Assembly (NCBI GenBank): GCA_030704615.1
Contig: CM060733.1
Span: forward strand, 21,948,001 to 22,012,000
Source of the DNA: Takakia lepidozioides
Taxonomy: Eukaryota > Streptophyta > Takakiopsida > Takakiales > Takakiaceae
Length of the DNA stretch: 64,000 nucleotides
Direction of reading: 5' to 3'
This document shows positions 42,242 through 51,554 of this stretch, piece by piece. A model generated the notes under the pieces. The model did no database searches. It had not been told where the DNA came from and worked only from the letters and a program-made list of their open reading frames with translations. Positions within the stretch are counted from its first letter, which is position 1. Each line of letters begins with the position of its first letter. The translations under genes were made by a program, and so were the position numbers.

Positions 42242-43624
42242 CTACCTATGTGTTGAATCCCGCTGCAACAGATTATCGACCTCGTTGAAACTCGGCGTGG
42301 CCTGGTGAACGAAATTGTCACGCTTTGGATCGCAAACCATCCTCTTCAAAAATATGTAATACAAATTTTTGCAGGGTATGAATTTTCCTCTCTTGCCCAA
42401 ACTGGTTAATAGCATATTCACAAAATCAGGACATGTGCAATTGGGGAAATTAGAAACCGTGACGTCATAGGCCCTATCATGAACAGCAAATGTCGAAGTG
42501 ATCATTGTGTACACCCAACCATACCCTGGATCGGGTACTTCCGTGGTGCTTGCAACACGAGCTTGGAGCATTCTTGCGGACTCCACTTTGCCGAAATGTT
42601 CAGCGGTTGGAGGGAAACGCCAAACCAGCTTTCCATCTCGTTTGGTTGGCCACAAGTCAGGATTTGTCGGAGGGACCCGAGATGACACAGAAATAGAAGC
42701 ACATGCATGCAGTTGGGGTTGTCTCGCAAGGGAAAAGCCTACCTCCTCCACCATTGCAATCTCCTGACTTGTGAGATGTGTTCCCATCTTGACGGGCCAA
42801 ATGGTTGGAGGAGCTGGCTTCATCACCACGGAAGGTCGCACAGTTCCATGCACACATCTACCACAATCGTCTGCGCAGAACCAGAACTTGTGGTTCTTGG
42901 CTTCTGGTTGGCCGTATGGACGCATCAAACCCGTGAAAGTAGGAGCAGGAGTCCAGGCACCGCCCCTGGATATAGATGAAGTACATTTCTCGAAATTAGT
43001 TGCCCTGATTGCTGTACATTTTACACGAGACCCTGCATTTGTGTGTTTTATGTGCCAAACGTGGTCAGAGCATGCGGACTCCAGCACATGAAGGGGGTAG
43101 TTTCTCTCCTACACCATTTCAGTGGTACTGTTTGATGCTAGAGCCTACCGTCGTGTCGGAGGTTCCTCCACAATGGAGATTCCGGAAATGGATCTGTCAT
43201 GCAGGGGAACACGAGGCTTCGAGAAGTTATCACGGTCTGCCCTGTGCGAATCGGATTCCGAACCAGGTTGGGTGTTCAATTTCCTCTTACAGTAGCCGAA
43301 TCTCTCATCCCCTTCAAGATGTGGAACTCTTGAAACAAGTGGCGTTCCCTGGGCATACATGCTCACCGCTCGTGCTATCTTGCTTGGATCCCCAGATCTA
43401 TTTGCAGCACGCAACATCAACTCCAGTTTGTCCGGACCTTTGCCACTAACCCCACATCGCAAGAAATCTCGGTATCTGGTTTGTTGTTGCAAGGCACGTA
43501 TCAGATCATCTGTTGTTGCCACATACAAATCCCGACCGCGTTTCCCAGACTGTTGCAACCATGCGTTGTGCACAGTCTCTGTCAAATTGCAAGATGGCAT
43601 GTCCGCCATTTCTTCAATGGACAT
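42242..43624 (-). pseudogene. SWIM zinc-finger protein remnant, MULE-like family
   Basis: The first part (43624-43145) reads MPSCNLTETVHNAWLQQSGK, then RGRDLYVATTDDLIRALQQQ and TRYRDFLRC. This resembles the region before the SWIM finger in plant transposase-derived proteins. In the same frame, after two stops (TAG at 43142-43144 and another near 43105), a 281-codon stretch ends with FPNCTCPDFVNMLLTSLG and PCKNLYYIFLKRM. This is a SWIM-type CxCx(n)CxH finger whose final His is Asn. The stops and the lost zinc ligand point to a dead copy, though an unrecognised intron could remove the stops. Confidence 0.6.
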
Positions 43625-43635
43625 GTTCTACATAG

Positions 43636-45496
43636 TGATCTGATATTAGTCCGAGACCTGTGAGAGGGTGTCTGGAACGTGCTCGCAAAGTTTGGAAGCT
43701 AACAAAAATGATTTGGATGGGCAACCATCCGTTCACCCGTTGAATGTATTCTGTTGGAGTTGTTATTGCTTTGGGACCTGTTGGACTGTGTTTCGTGTGC
43801 TCGCGATTTTTTTTTTCATTCCGTTTTTGAATGGGGCGTGTAATGTAGCCATATGCAACGTGCGTGCCAAATTTGGGAGCGATCAAAATTCATTTGGACC
43901 CAAAACCACAGTTTCTTCCCTGTTTTGCACTCCAAACTTGATTTGTTTTACTTCATGCACTCTTCATAGAGAGTTTCGCAATAGTGAGCGAAGAGAACAC
44001 TTTTTTTTTGGGGCATTTTTTATTGGTCCAAATTTTGGCGGGGGAGTAGCCGTGGGATGTTGGAAGCCGCAGAACAAAATTGAGCCAAAAACAAAATCGA
44101 TACGTGCCAGAAACCCCCACTGAAAGGCAGCGCAAACCTATTTATTGGCTTAAAATAAATTTAAATTCAATTAAATTGTGGAATGGCTTGCGTCGATGGG
44201 GAGGCAAATGATTTATTCCTCTATTGTGTCTCCGCACATGATGTGGGCAAAAGAGGGGCTTCAACCACATCCGTTCAATGGGTGCAATAGCCGTGCACGC
44301 ATTGCAAGATTTCTTTTTCGCATTGAACAAAAACCAGATGACAAGGGAACGCCTCATTGGACAATCGAACGATTTTTCGATTGATCTTGTATTACACTGG
44401 GACGTATCTGAGGGTACATTGAACACACTGGCCAAGTTTCAAAGCGAACGAAAATCATTTGGATGGGCAACCATCCGTTGGCCCATTGAACGAATTTCGA
44501 TTGATCTCATATTACTCTGGGGCCTCTTACATGGCACATTGAACACAGTGGCTAAGTCTCGAAGCGAACCAAAATCATTTCGATGGCCAACCATCCGTTG
44601 AACCATCGAATGAATTTTGATTGATCTGATATTAGTCCGGGACCTGTGAGAGGGTGTCTGGAACGTGCTCGCAAAGTTTGGAAGCTAACAAAAATGATTT
44701 GGATGGGCAACCATCCGTTCACCCGTTGAATGTATTCTGTTGGAGCTGGTATTGCTTTGGGACCTGTTGGGCTGTGTTTCGCGTGCTCACGACTTTTTTT
44801 TCATTCCGTTTTTGAATGGGGCGTGTAATGTAGCCATATGCAACGTGCGTGCCAAATTTGGGAGCGATCAAAATTCATTTTGGCCCAAAACCACAGTTTC
44901 TTCCCTGTTTTGCACTCTAAACTTGATTTGTGTTCTACTTCATGCACTCTTCATAGAAAGTTCTGTAATAGTGAGCGAAGAGAACACTTTTTTTTTGGGG
45001 CATTTTTTATTGGTCCAAATTTTGGCGGGGGAATAGCCGTGGGATGCTGGAAGCCGCAGAACAAAATTGAGTAAAAAACAAAATCGATACGTGCCAGAAA
45101 CCCCCACTGAAAGGCAGCGCAAACCTATTTATTGGCTTAAAATAAATTTAAATTCAATTAAATTGTGGAATGGCTTGCGTCGATGGGGAGGCAAATGATT
45201 TATTCGTCTGTTGTGTCTTCGCACACGTGTCGCACACATGCGAGCAAAAGAGGGGCTTCAACCACATCCGTTCAATGGGTGCAATAGCCGTGCACGCATT
45301 GCAAGATTTCTTTTTCGCATTGAACAAAAACCAGATGACAAGTGAACGCCTCATTGGACAATCGAACGATTTTTCGATTGATCTCGTATTACACTGGGAC
45401 GTATCAGAGGGTACATTGAACATCCTGACCAAGTTTCAAAGCGAACGAAAATCATTTGGATGGGCAACCATCCGTTGGCCCATTGAACGAATTTCG
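43636..45496. repeat. 986-bp tandem duplication with inner ~120-bp repeats
   Basis: Copy 1 is 43636-44621. Copy 2 starts at 44622 and is cut at about 45496 by PLE sequence. Each copy ends in two or three degenerate units of about 120 bases containing GATGGGCAACCATCCGTTG and TTTCGATTGATCT. The inner units keep an open frame (44278-44601), but this seems a consequence of the repeat length rather than coding. The array continues into the SWIM pseudogene boundary. Confidence 0.75.
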
Positions 45497-45708
45497 ATGA
45501 TGTGTTACAGCTAACACTGTAAGAAAGTTTAGGGTTCACATAAAGCGTCAAAACAAGTGTAGCAGTACAACGCGGATGCACCGGGTGCAAGATAAACACG
45601 ATCCGGGCTAACAAGTTTTAGGGGGTCAGTTATGCACCCCTGGAAAATTTTCAGATTCTTGTGAATCAAACCTGAAAATGAGAGATCCTGAGAGACAGGA
45701 AACTAGAA
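45497..45708 (-). mobile_element. Unit C fragment, innermost copy of the right array
   Basis: The 5' end is truncated within the pseudo-LTR (TTCTAGTTTCC). At the other side it runs about 40 bases past CCCTAAA into the C internal region before meeting the 986-bp repeat at 45497. It therefore does not end in telomere repeats, unlike the other copies. Confidence 0.75.
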
Positions 45709-45734
45709 GGGTTTAGGATTTTTAGGGTTTAGGG

Positions 45735-46116
45735 TGGTCAACAAAGGCTTGCAAAGGTAATAAAAAACAGAAAAAATACTGGAAAAAGACACAGTAAATT
45801 TTAAGGGGGGCCGGTTCGGACCCAAATACAAATGCAATGGAAACCAAGACAAATGCATACAAAGTGCGCCTATCGTGCCTAAAGGGATGCTATAAGACTA
45901 TTATGTCTTATGCAAGGACTCCCGCCCTCACGAGATAAAGTTCTCTAATTGAAGAATGAGGCACTTTCGCTCCAACCGTAAGCTTTTTTATGTTTGCTTC
46001 TCTTTGTTTAGCGACAAAAATCTTGCTCACTATGGGCAAGCATGCGCTCAAGGCACTCACAAACATAGGGTCAAGTCTCAACCCCTAGTTGGAAAACTTG
46101 TATGCCCCACCTTCAA
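45735..46116 (-). mobile_element. Unit B 3' fragment
   Basis: It matches the 3' third of unit B. The 3' end meets a telomere tract at 45709-45734. The 5' truncation point reads CCCTAAACTTGAAGG, where TTG is shared between the telomerase RNA tag and unit B. Confidence 0.8.
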
Positions 46117-46161
46117 GTTTAGGGTTTGGGGTTTGGGGTTTATGGGTTTAGGGTTAGGGCC
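46117..46161 (-). repeat. Telomere tract with variant repeats
   Basis: It reads CCCTAACCCTAAACCC, then units such as CCCATAAA and CCCCAAA, then CCCTAAAC and CTTG. The variants suggest either old decay or error-prone synthesis. Confidence 0.8.
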
Positions 46162-46985
46162 TACAAAAGAGTGGAAACAGATACATGTAGCAGTGCAACA
46201 GAGTTCGAACCGCGAATGCACCGGGTGCATTAGTAGCAAAGTGCAAACAAGTTTTTAGGGGGGCCAGTTATGGACACCTTAGAAAACTTGTAGAAATATC
46301 TAGCCTGTGAATCAAAACTAAAAGAATCGATCCTGAGACACAGAAAACTAGAATAGAACAGAGTGGGAGTGATGTTGCAACGTTCTAAAGTGCAAATGCA
46401 AAGATATGCAAGAGGCAAGTGTGTGTGATGAAACTAATTCACTGTAAGGACATGAGAATAGTAACCTATCTCTAAGAAAGAGAATAGACACACTAAAGAA
46501 CAGTCTTAGAAGGAGATCTAACATGCAACACTCGAAAATGAGTTTAAAACATGCACTACAATAGACACAAAACAAATGAATGCAATGAACTATGCAGAAG
46601 ATCAAATCTAAAACTCAACAACAACAACAACGCCGCCAATGAGACAAAGAGACAAGAACACAAGATGCAGCAAAGCGAATCTCTATAATCCCCAAACTAG
46701 TTTCGCTCAGCGCTTGAGCTCATGAGTGGGAAAGAGAAGGAAAAGAGATACAATGTGTACCCCTCACCCCGCTTATATACTGCGGAAAGTGAACTTGTCT
46801 GGGGGGGGAGAGAAAATACCTAATGGATGGAAAACATCCAAAATTGTCTTGGCTGGAGAGATCGTCCAACACATGAAAACTTAGATGAAAAACATCCAAA
46901 GTTTTTTCGGTAGCGGAGAAATATCCAACGCATGAAAATCTAGATATAAAACATCCTAATGATCTCTCCAAAATGGATAATCATC
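46162..46985 (-). mobile_element. Unit A 3' pseudo-LTR, right array
   Basis: It corresponds to 36510-37318 with scattered differences, including its ribozyme and TATA region (46780-46790 on the minus strand). It continues upstream into the RT fragment at 47100-47324. Confidence 0.85.
46679..46749 (-). ncRNA. Hammerhead ribozyme, probably inactive copy
   Basis: It has the same fold as the unit A ribozyme, but the core reads CTCATGA instead of CTGATGA (base 46724). The changed base is the invariant G5 of the hammerhead core, so self-cleavage should be lost. Helix II keeps its pairing. Confidence 0.8.
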
Positions 46986-47324
46986 CAAACTAGAAGCTAA
47001 CTGCATATCTCAAATACAACTAGCCTCTAGATTTGTAACATAGCACGAACTAGATAGGAACGCAAGTTCCGTGCCCTCTTCCAACATACCATAGGTCTGT
47101 CAAAGGACGCTAACTAGGAAATTTCAAAAAGCCCTCATGAAGTTTAGGGTTTAGGACACCCTCAAAGCTTAGAGCTTGAGTATAATGCGAATGCTCAAGT
47201 TTCAGAACCAAGAGGGCCCGCTTGCCCGTCAACTTACGAGTGGACTCTGAAGTCAACAGTGTAGCACGTTGTGCATAGTCACAAAGCACAAAATATTCCA
47301 AGATAAAAGACTTTGGATAGCCTC
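46986..47324 (-). pseudogene. Unit A reverse transcriptase C-terminal fragment
   Basis: It begins at the codons for GYPKSFILE (element position of 36157) and carries DYAQRATLLTSESTRKLTGK and ALSFEGVLNPKLHEGFLKF, then a shifted end. It is truncated at a GAGG that overlaps the telomerase RNA tag CTTGTGAGG. Confidence 0.85.
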
Positions 47325-47461
47325 ACAAGTTTAGGGTTTACGGTTTAGGGTTTACGGTTTTTTAGGGTTTTAGGGTTTAGGGTTTAGGGGTTTAAGAAAA
47401 GGGTTTTTGTTTTTGTTTTTATTTTTGTTTTTTTAGGGTTTAGGGGTTTAGGGTTTAGGGT
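47321..47461 (-). repeat. Long degenerate telomere tract with CTTGTGAGG tag
   Basis: About 130 bases of CCCTAAA-type repeats follow the unit C 3' end. They include variants such as CCGTAAA and an A-rich stretch (AAAACAAAAATAAAAACAAA). They are closed by CCCTAAAC and CTTGTGAGG at 47329-47321. This is the longest telomeric tract in the window. Confidence 0.85.
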
Positions 47462-48349
47462 TCACATAAAGCGTCAAAACAAGTGTAGCAGTACAATGCG
47501 GATGCACCGGGTGCAAGATAAACACGATCCGGGCAAACAAGTTTTAGGAGGGCCAGTTATGCACCCCTGGAAAAATTTCAGATCCTGTGAATCAAACCTG
47601 AAAGGAGAGATCCTAAGAGACAGGAAACTAGAATAGAAGTATGCGAGGTGTCCTGAAATGCAACTGCAAACCTATGCAAGAGACAAAATGTGCGTATGAG
47701 AACTATTTCGCTGGATGCACAGGAGAATAAGAACCCTATCTCTGTTTTGCAAAAGAATGGACACACTAGGAACAACTTAGATGCAGATGTCACATGCACT
47801 ACTCGAGAGGGAGTTTATGGCATGCCGTATAGACACAAAGCACATAACAATGCAATGATCTAAAGCGGGGGATACAAACGCATCTAAAACTCGACAACTT
47901 CAAAGGGTGAGACCACGAGGCAAGATCATGCAAAGTAGTGAAGCCAAATCTTTATAGACCCCAGACTAGTTTCGCTCAGCGCGTGAGCTCATCAGTGGGA
48001 AAGAAAATGAATGAGATACAAACCCCACCCCCCGCTTATATACTACTAGGAGTGAAATGCCTCGTGTGGACAATCTTCCAGTGGATGTCTCGTGAGGAGA
48101 AAACCATCCAACAGATGTCTCGTACGGAGAGAATAGTCCAAAAAGTCTTGGTGGGAGAAAGTCATCCAGTGGATGAAAACAAGTTCTTGACAAGAGAGAA
48201 CTAGATCCAAAGAATAAAAATCATTCAAATAGTCAATTGCATATCTCTCAAATACAACTAACTCCGTGAGTTTATGACTATGCAACAACCAATTATGCTG
48301 AAGTTAGAGCATGTTGTGCAAAGTCATAAGGGCTGAAACCACTTCGAAA
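47462..48349 (-). mobile_element. Unit C copy, minus strand
   Basis: It corresponds to 39370-40257: the 3' part of the C interior, subrepeats, TATA box, hammerhead and pseudo-LTR. It is 5' truncated at TTCGAAGTGG, next to a telomere tract at 48350-48374. Confidence 0.85.
47948..48017 (-). ncRNA. Hammerhead ribozyme of unit C, minus strand
   Basis: All core bases are intact (CTGATGA, GAAAC, cleavage after GTC) and helices are as at 39701-39770. Confidence 0.88.
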
Positions 48350-48375
48350 GGGTTTAGGGTTTAGGATTTAGGGTG

Positions 48376-48869
48376 ACTTTTTGAAGTTGTCGAGTTTTAG
48401 ATGCGTTTGTATCCCCTACTTTAGATCATTGCATTGTTATGTGCTCTTTCTCTATACGGCATGCCATAAACTCCCTCTCGAGTAGTGCATGTGAGATCTG
48501 CATCTAAGTTGTTCCTAGTGTGTCCATTCTCTTGCAAAACAGAGATAGGGTTCTTATTATCCTGTGCATCCAGTGAAATAGTTCTCATACGCACATTTGC
48601 CTCTTGCATAGGTTTGCAGTTGCATTTCAGGACACCTCGCATATTTCTATTCTAGTTTCCTGTCTCTCAGGATCTGTTCTTTCAGGTTTGATTCACAGGA
48701 TCTGAAATTTTTCCAAGGGTGCATAACTGGCCTCCCCTAAAACTTGTTTGCCCGGATCGTGTTTATCTTGCACCCGATGCATCCGCGTTGTACTGCTACA
48801 CTTGTTTTGACGCTTTATGTGAACCCTAAATTTTCTTATAGTGTTAGCTGCAACACATCTTTAATCGCC
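48376..48869 (+). mobile_element. Unit C pseudo-LTR in opposite orientation within the right array
   Basis: It matches 39818-40257 plus 40 bases of C interior. Its 5' end faces the 5' end of the minus-strand C copy, with a 25-base TTTAGGG-type tract between them. Its downstream end joins about 48 unrelated bases and then a telomere tract at 48918-48953. Confidence 0.8.
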
Positions 48870-48953
48870 TTAGGTTAAAGAGAATCCAATTGTAGATTTA
48901 AGAGCAGAGGCTCAAACATTTAGGGTTTAGAGTTTAGGGTTAGGGGTTTAGGG

Positions 48954-49911
48954 TGGTCAACAAAGACTTGCAAAGGTAACAAAAAATAGAAAAAATACTG
49001 GAAAAAGACAGTAAATTTTAAGGGGGGCCGGTTCGGACCCAAATACAAATGCAATGGAAACCAAGACAAATGCATACAAAGTGCGTCTATCGTGCCTAAA
49101 TGGATGCTATAAGACTATTATGTCTTATGCAAGGACTCCCACCCTCACGAGATAAGGTTCTCTAATTGAAGAATGAGGCACTTTCGCTCCAACCGTAAGC
49201 TTTTTTATGTTTGCTTCTCCTTGTTTAGCAACAAAAATCTTGCTCACTATGGGCAAGCATGCGCTCAAGGCACTCACAAACATAGGGTCAAGTCTCAACC
49301 CCTAGTTGGAAAACTTATATGCCCCACCTTCAAAAAGAGGTTCGTACCTCTAAGGAAGAATGGGAGGGATTACCGCATAAGGTCATCGACGAGAAGGTTA
49401 GGTCGACAGAGGCTTGCGCATGCCCATAGTCCTCTGATCGCTCGAGATGAACTCGAGGGAGGATCAACCAAGTCCCTTCTCTCCGACCATCGGGCGTACG
49501 ACAGGGGGAACCGTGTAGTCAGGGCTAAATTAGCTTGCCCGACACGATTACCATATACCCCCAGCCGCCTTCCCCATTGTAAGCGGTGGCTAAGATGGCG
49601 TCAAACGGAAGGCTCTATACGCCCGTGCTTCGGAAAGAAAAACGGCCTCGGAAGTATCCAAGGGTTGGGATTCCCCTTGGAGCCGAGCACCCCTTCGATC
49701 CAAATTGCCCGGGCGGGCAAGGACTAGACTCTCGACTTTTCTAAGTGTGGAGACACAAAAAGAGTTAAGGTGTTTTATTCCAAACAAGTTTCGCTTGATT
49801 GCTCAAGCTCATCAGTGGAACACCAAGAGATGAAGTCCTAAGAGCCAAGCCTATCCTTATATACTAGAAAAGCACCCTCACTATGTGCAAACGATATGGG
49901 ATAATTCCCAA
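48954..49911 (-). mobile_element. Unit B copy, minus strand
   Basis: It corresponds to 37701-38661 with scattered substitutions, and retains the upstream element, TATA box and hammerhead. It is truncated just upstream of the promoter (CTTGGGAATTATCCC) and meets duplicated host sequence at 49909-49911. Confidence 0.85.
49769..49824 (-). ncRNA. Hammerhead ribozyme of unit B, minus strand
   Basis: The core and all helices are identical to those at 37789-37844. Confidence 0.88.
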
Positions 49912-50161
49912 GTACAAGAAGACATACCCTACAACCCTTGCTACGAAAGCCTTGCAAAAATTTATGGAGTGAAGGCAAGTGGAGCTTCTGCCTGCCTTCA
50001 CAAAGTTTGCAAAGCTTCAATAACCTTGAAACGATCTGGTGACAACAAACCCTAAGTACTTAAACCTCACTATCAGCAAACTCAGGCCGCAGAGCCCTAA
50101 GAAACTCAGACCGCCACAAGAAAACCTAAATTATCCCGATGACAAAACCCCGATGACAGGG
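49909..50161. repeat. Direct repeat copy 1 (253 bp)
   Basis: It is nearly identical to 53657-53915, differing at about four positions. It lies exactly at the right border of the PLE array. A minus-strand or plus-strand frame of 113 codons starting in it is not conserved beyond the repeat. Confidence 0.85.
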
Positions 50162-51300
50162 AGAAGGGAGAAGGAAATTGAGGAGTTGCCTATAGCAGAG
50201 TTCGCAGAGACTCTTGTCAAATTTTTCTGCATGGTGAAAAAACGCAGCGGTGACCTCTTCCCCTCAGATAGGTCATTGCAATCTCATGCTTCTTTCTCTC
50301 TTTCTTCTGAGCTTTCCGCGGACGTTATAAAACACCATTTCATTTCATTTCATTTCTCTTACGAACACTGTACTGACTAGCAGATGAGAGAGATGGTCAC
50401 ATGCGTGCTTCTAACAGGTCATTTATGCTCATGGCTGTTGCTCTCTTGCAGCAAATGTAGTTTACAAATTCGATAGAAGGAGATAGACACATAAGTGGGT
50501 TTGGATCTCTGTTGATGTGTAGAATGGGTGGATTGCTTGGTTGGGACTTCGTGACGAGAACAGAGAAACGCTGTGCAGCAGGGAACAAATTAGACACTGT
50601 TATGACTGGTTGGCCGTTTGCTTCCGTTCTTACACTCAAAACGAATCCAATTCTCTGGTTGGCTGGTTGGATGTTTCGAGGGTTTGCACGAATCCTCAAC
50701 TTCCATTACAAAACGTTGGCACTACAAGGTCAGCATGATGGTCCAATTGTGGAACCCAACAAAGACATGCTGTTTGAAAAGGCCCGAATTGTGTGCATGG
50801 AGGCAATGAAGTATTCCATCCTCAATGGGGGCAATGTGAAGAAGTCAAAGCTGGTTTTGCATCCCCGAGAGTCAGAGTAAGTTTTCTTACAGCATCCAGA
50901 TAACCAGATTTTGGACCCAGATGGGTTGGTACGGCGGCTGGTGTATTATGATAGGGAGTAAAGGAAGAAGTTGCCGGAGAATGTGGATGAAAGCCGAAAA
51001 GGGGCGGCGGCGAGCAGTGATGCTACTGGATGTGAGAAAAATGGAGACGGTTGCCTGGAGAATCATAGCAATGATTTGCAACAGCCCTCTGCAAACCATG
51101 ACCCCGATACAGATGGTGACAGTTTGATCGGCCCTGAAAGTGTGAGCAAGGAAAACACTAAGAGTTTGGGGGTCACACATTGGTGTTGGAGCTACCTGGT
51201 TTGGGATGGTTGAACTTGCTGGTTGCAGCATGGGATGTGTGCGCATATAAAGAAGGCTGCTCAAATTAAGCAACTGGTCATCTGGTCATCTGGCGGCTCG
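50162..51300 (+). other. Possible exons of an unrecognised gene
   Basis: Three plus-strand stretches look coding. They are about 50165-50230 (EIEELPIAEFAETLVKFF), 50720-50880 (NKDMLFEKARIVCMEAMKYS, ILNGGNVKKSKLVLHPRE) and 50890-51170 (HPDNQILDPDGLVRRLVYYD, then an acidic Ser/Asn-rich tail with a stop between). They do not join in one frame without introns. No family is recognised. Confidence 0.3.
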
Positions 51301-51554
51301 CTGGTTATCTCATTTCCCCCCTGAATTCTGTATTGTAAGTCCTAGTACTCGATAAATACTTTGATAAATGTAGCCAAGCCCTCGGGAGTATCCAACTTTT
51401 GAAAAGTGGTGGTGAAGCTGTATATATTTTAAAACTTTTGATCCAGACAAAATTGGTGTAGAGGACTCTCCCTGTATAAGAAAGGCTTTCTTTTAGCCTC
51501 CCGCATTTTACCAAATAACTTCAGGTGTAGCCAATAGAGTCAGCCTCTACAGTT

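Larger units (their letters stand above)
45497..49911 (-). mobile_element. Right PLE array, mostly opposite orientation
   Basis: Read on the minus strand from 49911: unit B (49911-48954), telomere tract, a short stretch, an inverted plus-strand C pseudo-LTR (48376-48869), telomere tract, unit C (48349-47462), a long degenerate telomere tract, a 3' part of unit A (47324-46162), telomere tract, a 3' part of unit B (46116-45735), telomere tract, and a C fragment (45708-45497). The array mirrors the left one, so the 3' ends of both arrays face the 5.2-kb segment between them. Confidence 0.85.

Noticed and set aside
32672-49911. Taking the telomere tracts as a true chromosome end in the window
   Set aside because: Tracts are short, internal, on both strands, and are followed by tens of kilobases including normal host genes.
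50039-50380. 113-codon frame starting in the 253-bp direct repeat, and its partner at 53792
   Set aside because: The two frames agree only within the DNA repeat and diverge at once outside it; the repeat also contains intron-like, non-coding phrases.
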